From contig MHAY01000054.1 of NCBI GenBank assembly GCA_001804705.1, positions 1-50,070 on the forward strand: a stretch of DNA of 50,070 nt, in the 5' to 3' direction. Positions 8,376 through 17,109 of this stretch are shown in pieces. The notes under the pieces are model-generated. The model saw only the letters and a program-made list of their open reading frames with translations. It searched no databases and was not told the DNA's origin. The position numbers and the translations under genes were made by a program. Numbering within the stretch: position 1 is the stretch's first letter; each line of letters opens with the position of its first letter. This DNA is from Ignavibacteria bacterium RIFOXYC2_FULL_35_21 (GTDB lineage Bacteria; Bacteroidota; Ignavibacteria; Kapaibacteriales; UBA2268).

Positions 8376-9404
8376 ATTATAAAGAAAATACTGCTTTTCA
8401 TTATAGTTACTTTTCCTTATACATTATATTCACAGAGCGACAGTGCCGTAAAGCCGCTTTATGAAGTGAATGTGTCTAAAAATTTATTAGGCACAGTCAT
8501 CGAGGCAAAAGTTATTAATGAAGATGTTAATAAAGCAAAAACAGCACTTTATCAGGCGTTCAAGGAAATTGAAAGAATAGACAGCGTTTATAATCTATAT
8601 CAAAAAAACAGCCCAATCAATTTGCTTAACAAATATGCAGGAATAAATACCCAACAAGTACCTTTCGAAACATTTCAACTAATAAAAAGAGCAATAGAAT
8701 ATTCAAAAAAATACGAACAGTTGTTCGATATTACAATTGGTCCTATCACAGATGTTTGGGGATTCAATTCTGATAAAGAAATAAAAATACCATCCAAACA
8801 TATTTTGGATTCATTATTAAAACTTGTTGATTATCGAAATATTATTTTAAATGAAAAGGATACATCTGTATATCTCAGTAACAAAGGAATGATGCTCGAT
8901 TTGGGAGGTATTGCAAAAGGTTTCGCTGTTGACAGGGCATCAGCAGTATTAAAGGAATTGGGTATAAACAACTTTTTAATTAATGCCGGGGGTGATATTT
9001 GCGTATCGGGTAAAAACAGCAAAAATGATCTCTGGTCAATTGGCATAAAACATCCAAGAAAAACTGATTCTCTCCTTGCAAGTTTTAAGGCAACAAATAC
9101 CTGCATTGCTACTAGTGGTGATTACGAAAGATACGCTGATATAAATGGAAAAAGGTACCACCATATTCTATATCCTAATACCGGAATGCCCGGATGGAAG
9201 AGCCAGAGCGTTACTGTATTATTTAGCACAACAGAAGAAGCAACAATACTGGCTAAATATATTTTTCTTCTCGGACATGAAATATTTGAAAAATTGAGTT
9301 CAGCTTTAAAAGTAAAATATTTCATTGTAGATGATAAAGGAAAAATTAATTATAGCAAATCACTCCTCAAAGAAAATTCACTAAATATATCCGATAGAAA
9401 ATAA
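8373..9404 (+). CDS. apbE: FAD:protein FMN transferase (ApbE family)
   Basis: This enzyme transfers FMN from FAD to Thr/Ser of exported redox proteins. The 343-residue protein has a signal peptide (1-20, LYSQ), then the ApbE fold. Motifs seen: LDLGGIAKGFAVD (175-187), NAGGD (204-208), SGDYER (248-253) and HHILYPNTG (263-271), which cover flavin and Mg binding. It ends the redox cluster that starts with the thioredoxin gene. No protein in the window carries a clear flavinylation site, so its target may be the DUF4266 tail or a protein encoded elsewhere. The ATG comes from the last 7-bp repeat unit. The gene is convergent with nuoF and only three bases from its end. Confidence 0.95.
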   Translation: MIIKKILLFIIVTFPYTLYSQSDSAVKPLYEVNVSKNLLGTVIEAKVINEDVNKAKTALYQAFKEIERIDSVYNLYQKNSPINLLNKYAGINTQQVPFETFQLIKRAIEYSKKYEQLFDITIGPITDVWGFNSDKEIKIPSKHILDSLLKLVDYRNIILNEKDTSVYLSNKGMMLDLGGIAKGFAVDRASAVLKELGINNFLINAGGDICVSGKNSKNDLWSIGIKHPRKTDSLLASFKATNTCIATSGDYERYADINGKRYHHILYPNTGMPGWKSQSVTVLFSTTEEATILAKYIFLLGHEIFEKLSSALKVKYFIVDDKGKINYSKSLLKENSLNISDRK

Positions 9405-9407
9405 TAA

Positions 9408-10736
9408 TTATGATGCTTGAAGTAATGTATTAGCCGAGCTTCTTTTACCATGAACAATATTAGGTGAAATGAATGTTCTTTTTTCCTTAACAGCTTTTTC
9501 AAATTCATCTCGGAATTTAGTAACAAAACCTCTTACAGGCCAGGCGGCGGCATCACCTAAAGCACAAATTGTATTACCTTCTATATTATTAGCTATTGAT
9601 ACCAATAAATCGAGGTCTTTTGATGTAGCATCACCGGTTTCAATCCTGTGTAGTACATTTTCCATCCAGCCGCATCCCTCACGGCAGGGAGTGCATTGTC
9701 CGCATGATTCATGGTGATAGAAATGAGCAATTCTGAGGGTAGCTTTGACTAAATCCGTATCTTCATCCATGACAATAATTCCGCCTGTGCCAATGTGTGT
9801 GCCGAGAACCTTCAATGATTCCTCATCCATTTTGACACCTTCAATTTCATCACCTCGAAGAGGAGGCATTGAAGAACCGCCGGGAATTACTGCTTTAATC
9901 TTTTTATTATTTTTCACACCGCCACAGTAATTATAAATAATATCTGTCAGCAGTGTTCCTGTAGGTAATTCGTAAACACCGGGTTTGTTGACATGTCCGC
10001 TAACGCCGAATAAAAGAGTTCCGGGATGACCGGGAGCACCTATTTTTGCGAAATTATCTCCTCCCATGTTTAAAATAGGAGTCACGGTAGTAATTGTTTC
10101 AACATTATTTACTGTTGTCGGCATATCCCAGAGTCCACGCTGTGCAGGGAAGGGTGGTTTGTATCTCGGGTAACCCCTGTCGCCTTCGATTGATGTCATC
10201 AGCGAGGTTTCTTCTCCGCAGATGTATGCGCCTGCTCCTTTATGAATGTATATATCAAGGTAATAATTATTTCCAAAAGTATCATTCATCTTTGGACCAA
10301 CAAAACCTCTGGAATAAGCATCATCAATTGCTTTTTGCATTAGGTTTATCCATTTGTGATATTCACCGCGAATATATATATATGCGGTATTTATACCCAT
10401 AGCATAACCGGATATTAAGATTCCTTCGATTAATTGATGTGGATTATGTTCGAATATTTGGCGGTCTTTGAATGAGCCGGGTTCTGATTCATCGCCATTG
10501 ACAGCAAGATATTTCGGTCTATCGGAGCCTTTTGGCATAAATGTCCATTTCAAGCCTGTTGGGAATGCGGCACCGCCTCTGCCTCGTAATCCTGACTTTC
10601 TGACTTCATTTGTAACTTCATCCGGTGCCATTTTTATAGCTTTGCGATATGTCTCATAGCCTCCATTGGCTATGTAAACATCTAACTTGTGATAATCAGG
10701 TATATCGTGCAATATCAATCTTGGCGTATCATTCAT
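9408..10736 (-). CDS. nuoF: NADH-quinone oxidoreductase subunit NuoF
   Basis: This is the NADH- and FMN-binding subunit of respiratory complex I. The 442-residue protein shows RGRGGAAFPTG (51-61, NADH loop), NGDESEPG (80-87, FMN), GAGAYICGEETSL (167-179) and the 4Fe-4S ligands in ESCGQCTPCREGC (Cys345, 348, 351) plus Cys391. Length and order are normal. No other nuo gene is next to it: downstream is the convergent apbE and upstream is valS with a repeat-rich spacer. Complex I subunits must be encoded elsewhere. A role in another NADH-dependent complex, such as a hydrogenase diaphorase, is possible but not supported by context. Confidence 0.93.
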   Translation of the reverse strand: MNDTPRLILHDIPDYHKLDVYIANGGYETYRKAIKMAPDEVTNEVRKSGLRGRGGAAFPTGLKWTFMPKGSDRPKYLAVNGDESEPGSFKDRQIFEHNPHQLIEGILISGYAMGINTAYIYIRGEYHKWINLMQKAIDDAYSRGFVGPKMNDTFGNNYYLDIYIHKGAGAYICGEETSLMTSIEGDRGYPRYKPPFPAQRGLWDMPTTVNNVETITTVTPILNMGGDNFAKIGAPGHPGTLLFGVSGHVNKPGVYELPTGTLLTDIIYNYCGGVKNNKKIKAVIPGGSSMPPLRGDEIEGVKMDEESLKVLGTHIGTGGIIVMDEDTDLVKATLRIAHFYHHESCGQCTPCREGCGWMENVLHRIETGDATSKDLDLLVSIANNIEGNTICALGDAAAWPVRGFVTKFRDEFEKAVKEKRTFISPNIVHGKRSSANTLLQAS

Positions 10737-10821
10737 AATTCTTCATCCATTCAAAACACAATCTTCAAAATTAATTTTTTTCTCTATCATATTAAAATCA
10801 TTATTGAATTCTTTTTAATTT

Positions 10822-10892
10822 CCCCCTTATCAAAGGGGGATTCAGGGGGTTGTTTACTTAATTCAATTCAGCATTCAGAATTCATCATTCAA
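10822..10892. repeat. Palindromic CCCCCTTAT-AAAGGGGG repeat plus 7-bp units
   Basis: Bases 10822-10849 form a GC-rich palindrome (CCCCCTTATCAAAGGGGG, then ATTCAGGGGG), one of four copies in this window. It is followed by TTCAATT, CAGCATT, CAGAATT, CATCATT heptads that run to the valS stop codon. The nuoF-valS spacer is largely repeat. Confidence 0.85.
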
Positions 10893-13684
10893 ACTATACT
10901 TTCAAGATTAGAAATTACCTTCTTAAGCGATTCTTTCATGCTATTCAGCTTTTCCTTTTCGTAAAGCACAACATCTTCAGGAGCATTATTAACAAATTTA
11001 TCATTCGATAATTTTTTTTCAGAACCTTCAATATTTCGTTTCAACCTGTCAATTTCTTTATTTAATCTTAACTTTTCTTTTTCTATATCTATTGATTCAT
11101 CAATTAGAAGAAACACTTCGGTTTCTCGTATTACAGAACCAATCGAGCTTTCAGGCTTCGCTATGTTCATACCTATTATTAATTCTCCACACTTTGCTAA
11201 TGTTTCAATTATGCTTTTTTCATTATTTAATAAATCAAAAGTAGAATTGTTATGAGCCGAGATACTGACGTTAACTTTTTGTTGAGGTGGTACATTGAGC
11301 ACTGCTCTTAGTTTCCTGATTTCCTCGACAATAGATTGAAGAAATTCAAAATCAGCTTCAAGTATTGAATCAATCAAGCTCTCCTTCATTTCTGGGATTC
11401 TTTGCAGACTGATACTTTCTTCATCGGGATGTTCATAAAGTAAATGCCATATCTCTTCTGTAATAAATGGCATAATAGGATGCAATAGTTTTATAATACC
11501 TTCATATAAATCAACTACAAACTTGATTAATGCCTGATTATATACTGTCATCCTGAGCTTGTCGAAGGATGAAGCAGAATTTCCATTCAACTGCACTTTG
11601 ATGATTTCAACGTACCAATCACAAAAATCCCTCCAAATAAAGTCATAAAGTATTTTTGTATAATCATTAACCTTGAAATTATCTAATGCATCATTTACAT
11701 TTTTAATAGTCGAATTGAATCGGGAAATAATCCATCTGTCTGCAAATGTAAATTCATTATCTTCCAGATTCACCCTTGTTAAAGGGGGATTCAGGGGCTT
11801 GTTTTCCCCCTTTATCAAAGGGGGATTCAGGGGGATTTCTTGTTCAACTGTATCATAACTATTGACCATCTCCTGTTTCATTAGAATAAATCTCCCGGCA
11901 TTCCATATTTTATTGGCAAAATTTCTGCCGATTTCCATTGATGGAATATCCTGATGTTCAACATCAACATCCATTTTTACATCCTGGCCCAATGGTGATA
12001 AGTATAATGAAGTGAATCTTACTGCATCTGTTCCGTATTTTTCTATAATATTAATTGGGTCAGGTGAATTACCCAAGGATTTTGATAATTTTCTTCCCAA
12101 TCCATCCCGGATTGTACTTGTAAAATATACATCCTTATATGGAATTTCTTTTTTGAATTTCATTGTTGCCATTATCATTCTCGCTACCCAGAAGAAAATG
12201 ATGTCGGGGGCAGTAACTAGTAAATCGGTAGGCAGAAATTTTTCGAGTTCTTTAGTAGTCTCTGTTTTTCCATCATACAGCCATTTCATTGTTGTCAGGG
12301 GCCAGAGCCAGGAAGAAAACCATGTGTCGAGAACATCTTCGTCTTGCCTCAAATTCACATTACTATCCAAACCAAGCTTTTTCCTTGCTTCTTCCTTTGA
12401 ATTTGCGGCGGTATATCTGTCATCATCAGTATAATACACTGGTATTCTGTGTCCCCACCAAAGCTGGCGGGAAATGCACCAGTCTCGGATATTAGCCATC
12501 CAATGCTCATATGTTTTTACCCAGTGATTTGGGTAGAATCTGATTTTACCTTCAAGGACAACTTTAAGTGCATCCTCAGCAAGCGGTTTCATTTTAACGA
12601 ACCACTGGTCAGATAGATATGGTTCAACTGCTTCTTTTCCGCGATAAGAAAAACCAATATTATGAGTATAATCCTCAATTTTTTCTATTAAATCTTTCTC
12701 TTTCAATTTTTCGAGAATTCTTTTTCTTGCTTCAAACCGTTCAATACCGTTGAATTCCCCTGTCAGTTCATTGAGAGTACCATCGGGATTGAATGTGTTT
12801 GGCATTTCGAGGTTGTGCCTCAATCCAACTTCAAAGTCATTAGGGTCGTGTGCAGGAGTGATTTTAACACATCCCGTACCGAATGTTGGGTCCGCATAAT
12901 CATCTGCTATTATTTTAACTTCCCGTCCGACAATGGGAACAATAACAGTTTTTCCGATATAATCCTTATATCTTTCATCTTTGGGATTGACTGCGACAGC
13001 AACATCACCGAAAATGGTTTCAGGTCGTACTGTTGCCACTTTTAAGTAATCTTTACCATCCGGAAAATAATATTTTAGAGTAAAAAGATGTTCCTTTACT
13101 TCTTTAAATTCAACTTCTTCATCGGACATGGCAGTTTGAGACAGTGGGGACCAATTAATGATTCTCTTGCCTTTATAAATTAATCCCTCGTCGAATAACC
13201 TGATAAATGTCTCCTGAACGGCATTAGAAGCTGATTCATCCATAGTGAATAGAGTTCTGTCCCAATCACAGGATATTCCAAGGTACCTAAGTTGCTTTAG
13301 GATTATACCGCCGTATTTTTCCTTCCATATCCATACTCTTTTGAGAAATTCTTCCCTGCCTATGTCGTACCTCGTCAGTCCTTCTTCTCTCAGTTCAGCT
13401 TCCACTTTGGCATGAGTGGCAATCCCTGCATGGTCATACCCGGGAAACCAACAGACTTCAAATCCAAGCATTCTTTTATACCGTATATATAAATCCTGAA
13501 GTGTGATATTTAGTACATGTCCAAAATGTAAAATTCCTGTAACATTGGGTGGAGGCATCAATATGCTATATGTTTCTTTATCAGTATCGGTAGAAGCTGA
13601 ATATATTTTATTAACCTGCCAAATCTCATACCATTTCTCATCAACGGATTTTGGCTCGTAAGCTTTTGGAAAAATTCTCGTCAT
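10889..13684 (-). CDS. valS: Valyl-tRNA synthetase
   Basis: This class Ia synthetase charges tRNA-Val and edits mischarged threonine. The 931-residue protein has HIGH as HFGH (53-56), KMSKS as KLSKS (532-536), the editing domain between them, the anticodon-binding region and a C-terminal coiled coil (about 860-931). Two stretches look foreign. Residues about 617-638 contain IPLNPPLIKGE and KPLNPPLTRV, encoded by two tandem palindromic repeats. Residues about 705-713 (SSFDKLRMT) are encoded by a different repeat. Both keep the frame and lie in probable loops between catalytic and anticodon-binding helices, so the enzyme is presumably functional. It probably precedes nuoF in transcription. Confidence 0.96.
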   Translation of the reverse strand: MTRIFPKAYEPKSVDEKWYEIWQVNKIYSASTDTDKETYSILMPPPNVTGILHFGHVLNITLQDLYIRYKRMLGFEVCWFPGYDHAGIATHAKVEAELREEGLTRYDIGREEFLKRVWIWKEKYGGIILKQLRYLGISCDWDRTLFTMDESASNAVQETFIRLFDEGLIYKGKRIINWSPLSQTAMSDEEVEFKEVKEHLFTLKYYFPDGKDYLKVATVRPETIFGDVAVAVNPKDERYKDYIGKTVIVPIVGREVKIIADDYADPTFGTGCVKITPAHDPNDFEVGLRHNLEMPNTFNPDGTLNELTGEFNGIERFEARKRILEKLKEKDLIEKIEDYTHNIGFSYRGKEAVEPYLSDQWFVKMKPLAEDALKVVLEGKIRFYPNHWVKTYEHWMANIRDWCISRQLWWGHRIPVYYTDDDRYTAANSKEEARKKLGLDSNVNLRQDEDVLDTWFSSWLWPLTTMKWLYDGKTETTKELEKFLPTDLLVTAPDIIFFWVARMIMATMKFKKEIPYKDVYFTSTIRDGLGRKLSKSLGNSPDPINIIEKYGTDAVRFTSLYLSPLGQDVKMDVDVEHQDIPSMEIGRNFANKIWNAGRFILMKQEMVNSYDTVEQEIPLNPPLIKGENKPLNPPLTRVNLEDNEFTFADRWIISRFNSTIKNVNDALDNFKVNDYTKILYDFIWRDFCDWYVEIIKVQLNGNSASSFDKLRMTVYNQALIKFVVDLYEGIIKLLHPIMPFITEEIWHLLYEHPDEESISLQRIPEMKESLIDSILEADFEFLQSIVEEIRKLRAVLNVPPQQKVNVSISAHNNSTFDLLNNEKSIIETLAKCGELIIGMNIAKPESSIGSVIRETEVFLLIDESIDIEKEKLRLNKEIDRLKRNIEGSEKKLSNDKFVNNAPEDVVLYEKEKLNSMKESLKKVISNLESIV
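11548..11572. repeat. Palindromic repeat TCATCCTGAGCTTGTC... inside valS
   Basis: This 25-base unit (TCATCCT, GAGCTTGTCGA, AGGATGA) is an imperfect palindrome. From general knowledge it resembles a repeat widespread in bacterial draft genomes. Here it is coding and gives SSFDKLRMT in ValS. No second copy was seen in the window. Confidence 0.85.
11771..11834. repeat. Two tandem palindromic repeats inside valS
   Basis: Copies at 11771-11797 and 11806-11834 share AAAGGGGGATTCAGGGG and an inverted CCCCCTTT arm (degenerate in the first copy). They match the copies at 10822 and 39706. Both are read in frame, giving two NPPL peptides in ValS. Confidence 0.9.
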
Positions 13685-13965
13685 TTTTTATTAATCATTT
13701 GAATTATTAAATTTATACAAACTTCAAAATTATGAATTTTTGTGTTTTTTAATGATTTTTAATTTAATTCGTTAAAAAAAATAAATTTTCTTTGAAAAAT
13801 AAAAATAATTAATGAAGTTTGGAATATCTTGAAAAAAATTAGTTTAGATAAAAGATTTTTACGATATTTGTTATATTATTTATGAAATACTAATGACTAA
13901 TTACAAATGAAAATCGAAAATAGAGATTTTTACTACATTGTTTATTATTTAATTAAGGAGGTATT

Positions 13966-14280
13966 ATGAATTTTCGGAGAATTATCTCTGGGCTAAGTAT
14001 CACTTCCGTAATTTTATCAACTGTATTTATAATGAGCAGTTGTACCCCAAAAATTACAGAAGAGCAGATGATGCAGTTGAAGGAGCTTCGTAATAAGGAA
14101 AAGAGTCTGACTGAAATGATTTCTCGAAAGAAGCAGGAAAAGAAGAATCTGGAAGCAGAAGTTAACGCAAGAAAAGCTGAGCTTAAGAAATGCCAGGATG
14201 ACAAGGCATTTGTTACCGAAAAGCTATCGCAATGGCCTAATTGCTGGCCCGATTACACACCGGGCAGTGAAGTTAAATAA
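13966..14280 (+). CDS. Small coiled-coil lipoprotein
   Basis: Predicted 104-residue lipoprotein: a signal peptide with lipobox MSSC (Cys26), then a charged helix (about 33-85) rich in Lys, Glu and Gln and very likely a coiled coil, then a short WPNCWPDYTPG tail. I recognise no named family. A strong ribosome binding site (AAGGAGG) lies seven bases before the ATG. The LysM coiled-coil gene follows after about 50 bases, so the two probably form one unit and may act together at the cell envelope. The 281-base region upstream (13685-13965) has no gene and probably holds the promoter. Confidence 0.7.
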   Translation: MNFRRIISGLSITSVILSTVFIMSSCTPKITEEQMMQLKELRNKEKSLTEMISRKKQEKKNLEAEVNARKAELKKCQDDKAFVTEKLSQWPNCWPDYTPGSEVK

Positions 14281-14332
14281 TTTTCCTGTAATGTAAATAA
14301 TTTGTTGAACAAATTAACTAATGGAGACAATC

Positions 14333-15121
14333 ATGTATAAGAAAATCAATTTATTTTTAATAATGCTTGTAATAGCTGTTCTTGCTTCCGGACAAATGCT
14401 ATCACAGATGCAGACAAAACCTGACGAAGAATTAACTAAAGAGGAAGCAGAGAAACTGATTCAGGATTGGCAGTCGAAAGTCAATGTTCTGGACGACCAG
14501 TTAAAAAACCTTGACGCTGACATTGAATTCTTGAAGAAAGAAATGGATGACACAAAGAAACAGCTTGCAGACTGTAATGATGCCATCTATAAAATGCTCG
14601 GTTTAACACCGGCTGATGTGGAAGCATTCAAACAACAGCTCGGACAACTCGAGGGAAAAGTAAGAGATATGAAGCGTCTGAACGATGACATGCTCGCTGA
14701 GAAAACCGATGAAATAAAAGCCCTCGAAAACGAATTAAACCTTTTACGAGGAAACAAAGCATCGTTGATTCCTGAACATTACAATAAAATTGTATCTCTT
14801 GCACGCGAGATTAAGGGTTTGTATCGCGAAAAGAAAATTAAATCTTACACAGTAGGTACCTGGGCAAAAGACAAAGACTGCTTATGGAATATTGCCGGAA
14901 AAATTGATATTTATGGTGACCCGTTCCTTTGGCCAAAAATTTGGCAGTTCAATACAGATGAAATCAGGAATCCTGATATTATTTTCCCGGGGCAGGTTCT
15001 TCAGTTACCTCCTGCAGGTCCCAAGACCAGCGATGAGATGAAAGCCGAGAGAAAATATTGGAGAATGAAAAGGGCAGCAATGGAAGAACAACAGCCTGAA
15101 GCTGTAAAAAAACCTGAATAG
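14333..15121 (+). CDS. Exported coiled-coil protein with LysM domain
   Basis: This 262-residue protein has a signal peptide (about 1-25), a long coiled coil (about 30-140) and a LysM-type domain near 175-232: SYTVGTWAKDKDCLWNIAGK, then DPFLWPKIWQFN, then NPDIIFPGQVLQLP. LysM binds peptidoglycan. I chose the ATG at 14333 because GGAGA sits six to ten bases upstream; an in-frame ATG at 14321 overlaps that site. With the coiled-coil lipoprotein just before it, the protein may link outer membrane and cell wall (inferred). A terminator follows, so the two genes form a closed unit. Confidence 0.8.
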   Translation: MYKKINLFLIMLVIAVLASGQMLSQMQTKPDEELTKEEAEKLIQDWQSKVNVLDDQLKNLDADIEFLKKEMDDTKKQLADCNDAIYKMLGLTPADVEAFKQQLGQLEGKVRDMKRLNDDMLAEKTDEIKALENELNLLRGNKASLIPEHYNKIVSLAREIKGLYREKKIKSYTVGTWAKDKDCLWNIAGKIDIYGDPFLWPKIWQFNTDEIRNPDIIFPGQVLQLPPAGPKTSDEMKAERKYWRMKRAAMEEQQPEAVKKPE

Positions 15122-15214
15122 GGATTAAAGAAACTATTTAGAGAATTTTTAATGAATAATAATGAATTCTGATTAATAGTATTGATAAATGACATTAATT
15201 TATTATTAAATACA

Positions 15215-15251
15215 AGCCCCATTCTTTGTAGTTGAGGAGTGGGGTTTTTTT
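15215..15251 (+). terminator. Rho-independent terminator after the LysM gene
   Basis: CCCCATTC (15217-15224) pairs with GAGTGGGG (15237-15244) through eight base pairs including one G-T wobble. The loop is 12 bases and seven T residues follow directly. It separates the LysM unit from phoH. Confidence 0.85.
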
Positions 15252-15267
15252 ATTTTTAGTATTGTAA

Positions 15268-16242
15268 ATGGATATTCACGAGAAAAAGATTACATTTGAT
15301 GATTCAGAAGTCCTATCTTTATTTTCATATAATGATAGTTTGTTGTCTCTTATTGAAAATAAATTTAATACTGCAATTACAGTACGTGGGAATACTCTTC
15401 TTCTGAGAGGTAATCCTTCCGAAATAAGAACAATAGAATCAATATTCAATGAATTGAAATATGTATATAAGAAGCAAGGTACATTCAGTGCACAGGATAT
15501 TACTACAATAATTGATTTGCTCGATACTGAGAGAAAATCTATTGAACATCCAATTAATGGTAATGGTGAAGTCATTGTTTATCACGGTTATCGGGATGTA
15601 ATCAAGACACGTGGTAAAGTTCAATCCGAATACTACAAAAAAGTACAGGAAAATGACCTTGTGTTTGCTATTGGCCCTGCCGGAACCGGTAAAACATTTC
15701 TTGCAGTAGCCATGGCTCTGGCGTCTTTAAAGAATAACGAAGTCGGTAAAATTATACTATCCAGGCCTGCCGTTGAAGCCGGTGAATCACTTGGTTTTTT
15801 GCCCGGTGATTTAAATGAAAAGCTCGACCCATATATAAAACCCCTGACTGATGCATTGTTCTATATGTTGAGTCCCGATAAAATGAAAAGCATGCTCGAA
15901 AAAAACATTATTGAGATTACTCCGTTAGCTTATATGAGGGGCAGAACTTTAAATAACTCGTTTATTATTCTTGATGAAGCTCAGAATGCGACATCAATGC
16001 AAATGAAAATGTTTCTGACGAGAATGAGTTCTAATTCAAAAGCAATTGTAACAGGTGATGTAACACAAATTGATTTGCCTGATAAGAATAATTCAGGTTT
16101 AATTGAAGCTAACAGATTGCTTAAAAAAATCAAGGGTATAGAATTTATATATTTTTCCGATAAAGATATAGTAAGGCACCGACTCGTAGCTGAGATAGTT
16201 AAAGCATATAATTCTGAGGATAAGAAAACTACTAAAAAATGA
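15268..16242 (+). CDS. phoH: PhoH family ATPase
   Basis: This is a 324-residue PhoH-like protein of the cytoplasmic P-loop family, proposed to act on RNA. The Walker A motif is GPAGTGKT (136-143) and Walker B is IILDEAQN (233-240). Family-specific RPAVEAGESLGFLPGD (166-181) and TGDVTQIDLP are present. Residues 1-110 form the usual N-terminal extension with a KH-like feel (VRGNTLLLRG). In many bacteria phoH sits before ybeY; here cdaA follows instead. It starts at an ATG 17 bases after the terminator, so it needs its own promoter or some read-through. Confidence 0.93.
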   Translation: MDIHEKKITFDDSEVLSLFSYNDSLLSLIENKFNTAITVRGNTLLLRGNPSEIRTIESIFNELKYVYKKQGTFSAQDITTIIDLLDTERKSIEHPINGNGEVIVYHGYRDVIKTRGKVQSEYYKKVQENDLVFAIGPAGTGKTFLAVAMALASLKNNEVGKIILSRPAVEAGESLGFLPGDLNEKLDPYIKPLTDALFYMLSPDKMKSMLEKNIIEITPLAYMRGRTLNNSFIILDEAQNATSMQMKMFLTRMSSNSKAIVTGDVTQIDLPDKNNSGLIEANRLLKKIKGIEFIYFSDKDIVRHRLVAEIVKAYNSEDKKTTKK

Positions 16243-16277
16243 TAATTGAAAATTTGGATTAAAAATTTTCATGCAAA

Positions 16278-16306
16278 TTCGCAAAGAAGGCGCAAAGTTC
16301 GCAAAA
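16278..16306. repeat. CGCAAAG repeat block
   Basis: Three copies of TCGCAAA/GCGCAAA lie in 29 bases between phoH and cdaA. The unit spacing is about nine to ten bases, unlike the 7-bp arrays. Confidence 0.7.
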
Positions 16307-16325
16307 ATTATTTTAAATAAAGTTA

Positions 16326-17102
16326 ATGATTGAAATACTGAAAATAGGATTCCTTAATTTGACAATAGTTGATATTATTGATATTGCTATTGTAGCTGTA
16401 TTGATATTTTGGCTCTACAGGGCGTTGAGGGAAACTGTTGCTGTCCAGATATTAGTTGGATTGGTAATTATTATCGCATTATCCTTTATCACTGAAGCAA
16501 TAAATCTTAAGGCTCTCAACTGGATTTTACGGACTATTTCCGATATTTGGCTACTGGCTTTTATCATTCTCTTTCAGCCTGAGCTTCGCCGCTTATTATT
16601 AATGATAACAAGAAATCCGTTTTTCAGATTATTTGTTCGTTCAAAATACTCTGAAACGATTGGGGAGGTTGTTGAAACTGTAATTGAGTTATCTGAGAAA
16701 CATATTGGAGCCTTAATTGTTTTCACACGTACACAAAATGTCGAGATGACAGTTGATACGGGTATTCCAATGAATGCGGTTGTATCTCAGGAATTGCTTG
16801 TTTCAATATTCAATCCGAAATCACCATTACACGACGGTGCGGTTATTATTGATAATCAGATGGCTTTGGCTGCACGATGTATTCTTCCATTATCTTCTGC
16901 AACTAAATTCAACGGGAAAAATTTGGGAACAAGGCATAGAGCCGGATTAGGGTTATCGGAGCAGGTTGACTCACTGGTAATTATCGTTTCGGAGGAGACA
17001 GGCAGTATATCAATTGCAGAAGAGGGAGAGCTTACACTGAACATTCCAAAAGATAAAATCTCATCCTATATTCGTTCTAAATTATCTGAGAAAAGCAAAT
17101 AG
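16326..17102 (+). CDS. cdaA: Diadenylate cyclase CdaA (c-di-AMP synthase)
   Basis: This membrane enzyme makes c-di-AMP from two ATP. The 258-residue protein has three hydrophobic segments (about 14-32, 38-58 and 72-85) and then a DisA_N/DAC domain. The two signature motifs are DGA (170-172) and RHRA (203-206). c-di-AMP controls potassium and osmotic balance and the cell wall, which fits the envelope genes in this stretch. The usual regulator gene cdaR is not next to it, as is common outside Firmicutes. The spacing to pcm is seven bases, suggesting co-transcription. Confidence 0.95.
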   Translation: MIEILKIGFLNLTIVDIIDIAIVAVLIFWLYRALRETVAVQILVGLVIIIALSFITEAINLKALNWILRTISDIWLLAFIILFQPELRRLLLMITRNPFFRLFVRSKYSETIGEVVETVIELSEKHIGALIVFTRTQNVEMTVDTGIPMNAVVSQELLVSIFNPKSPLHDGAVIIDNQMALAARCILPLSSATKFNGKNLGTRHRAGLGLSEQVDSLVIIVSEETGSISIAEEGELTLNIPKDKISSYIRSKLSEKSK

Positions 17103-17109
17103 AAAAAAT

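Noticed and set aside
10800-10852. Rho-independent terminator after valS
   Set aside because: The palindrome is one copy of a dispersed repeat also found inside valS, and no T run follows on the minus strand in the right place.
12012-12434. 140-codon frame antisense to valS
   Set aside because: Lies entirely within the strongly supported valS gene and has no family resemblance.
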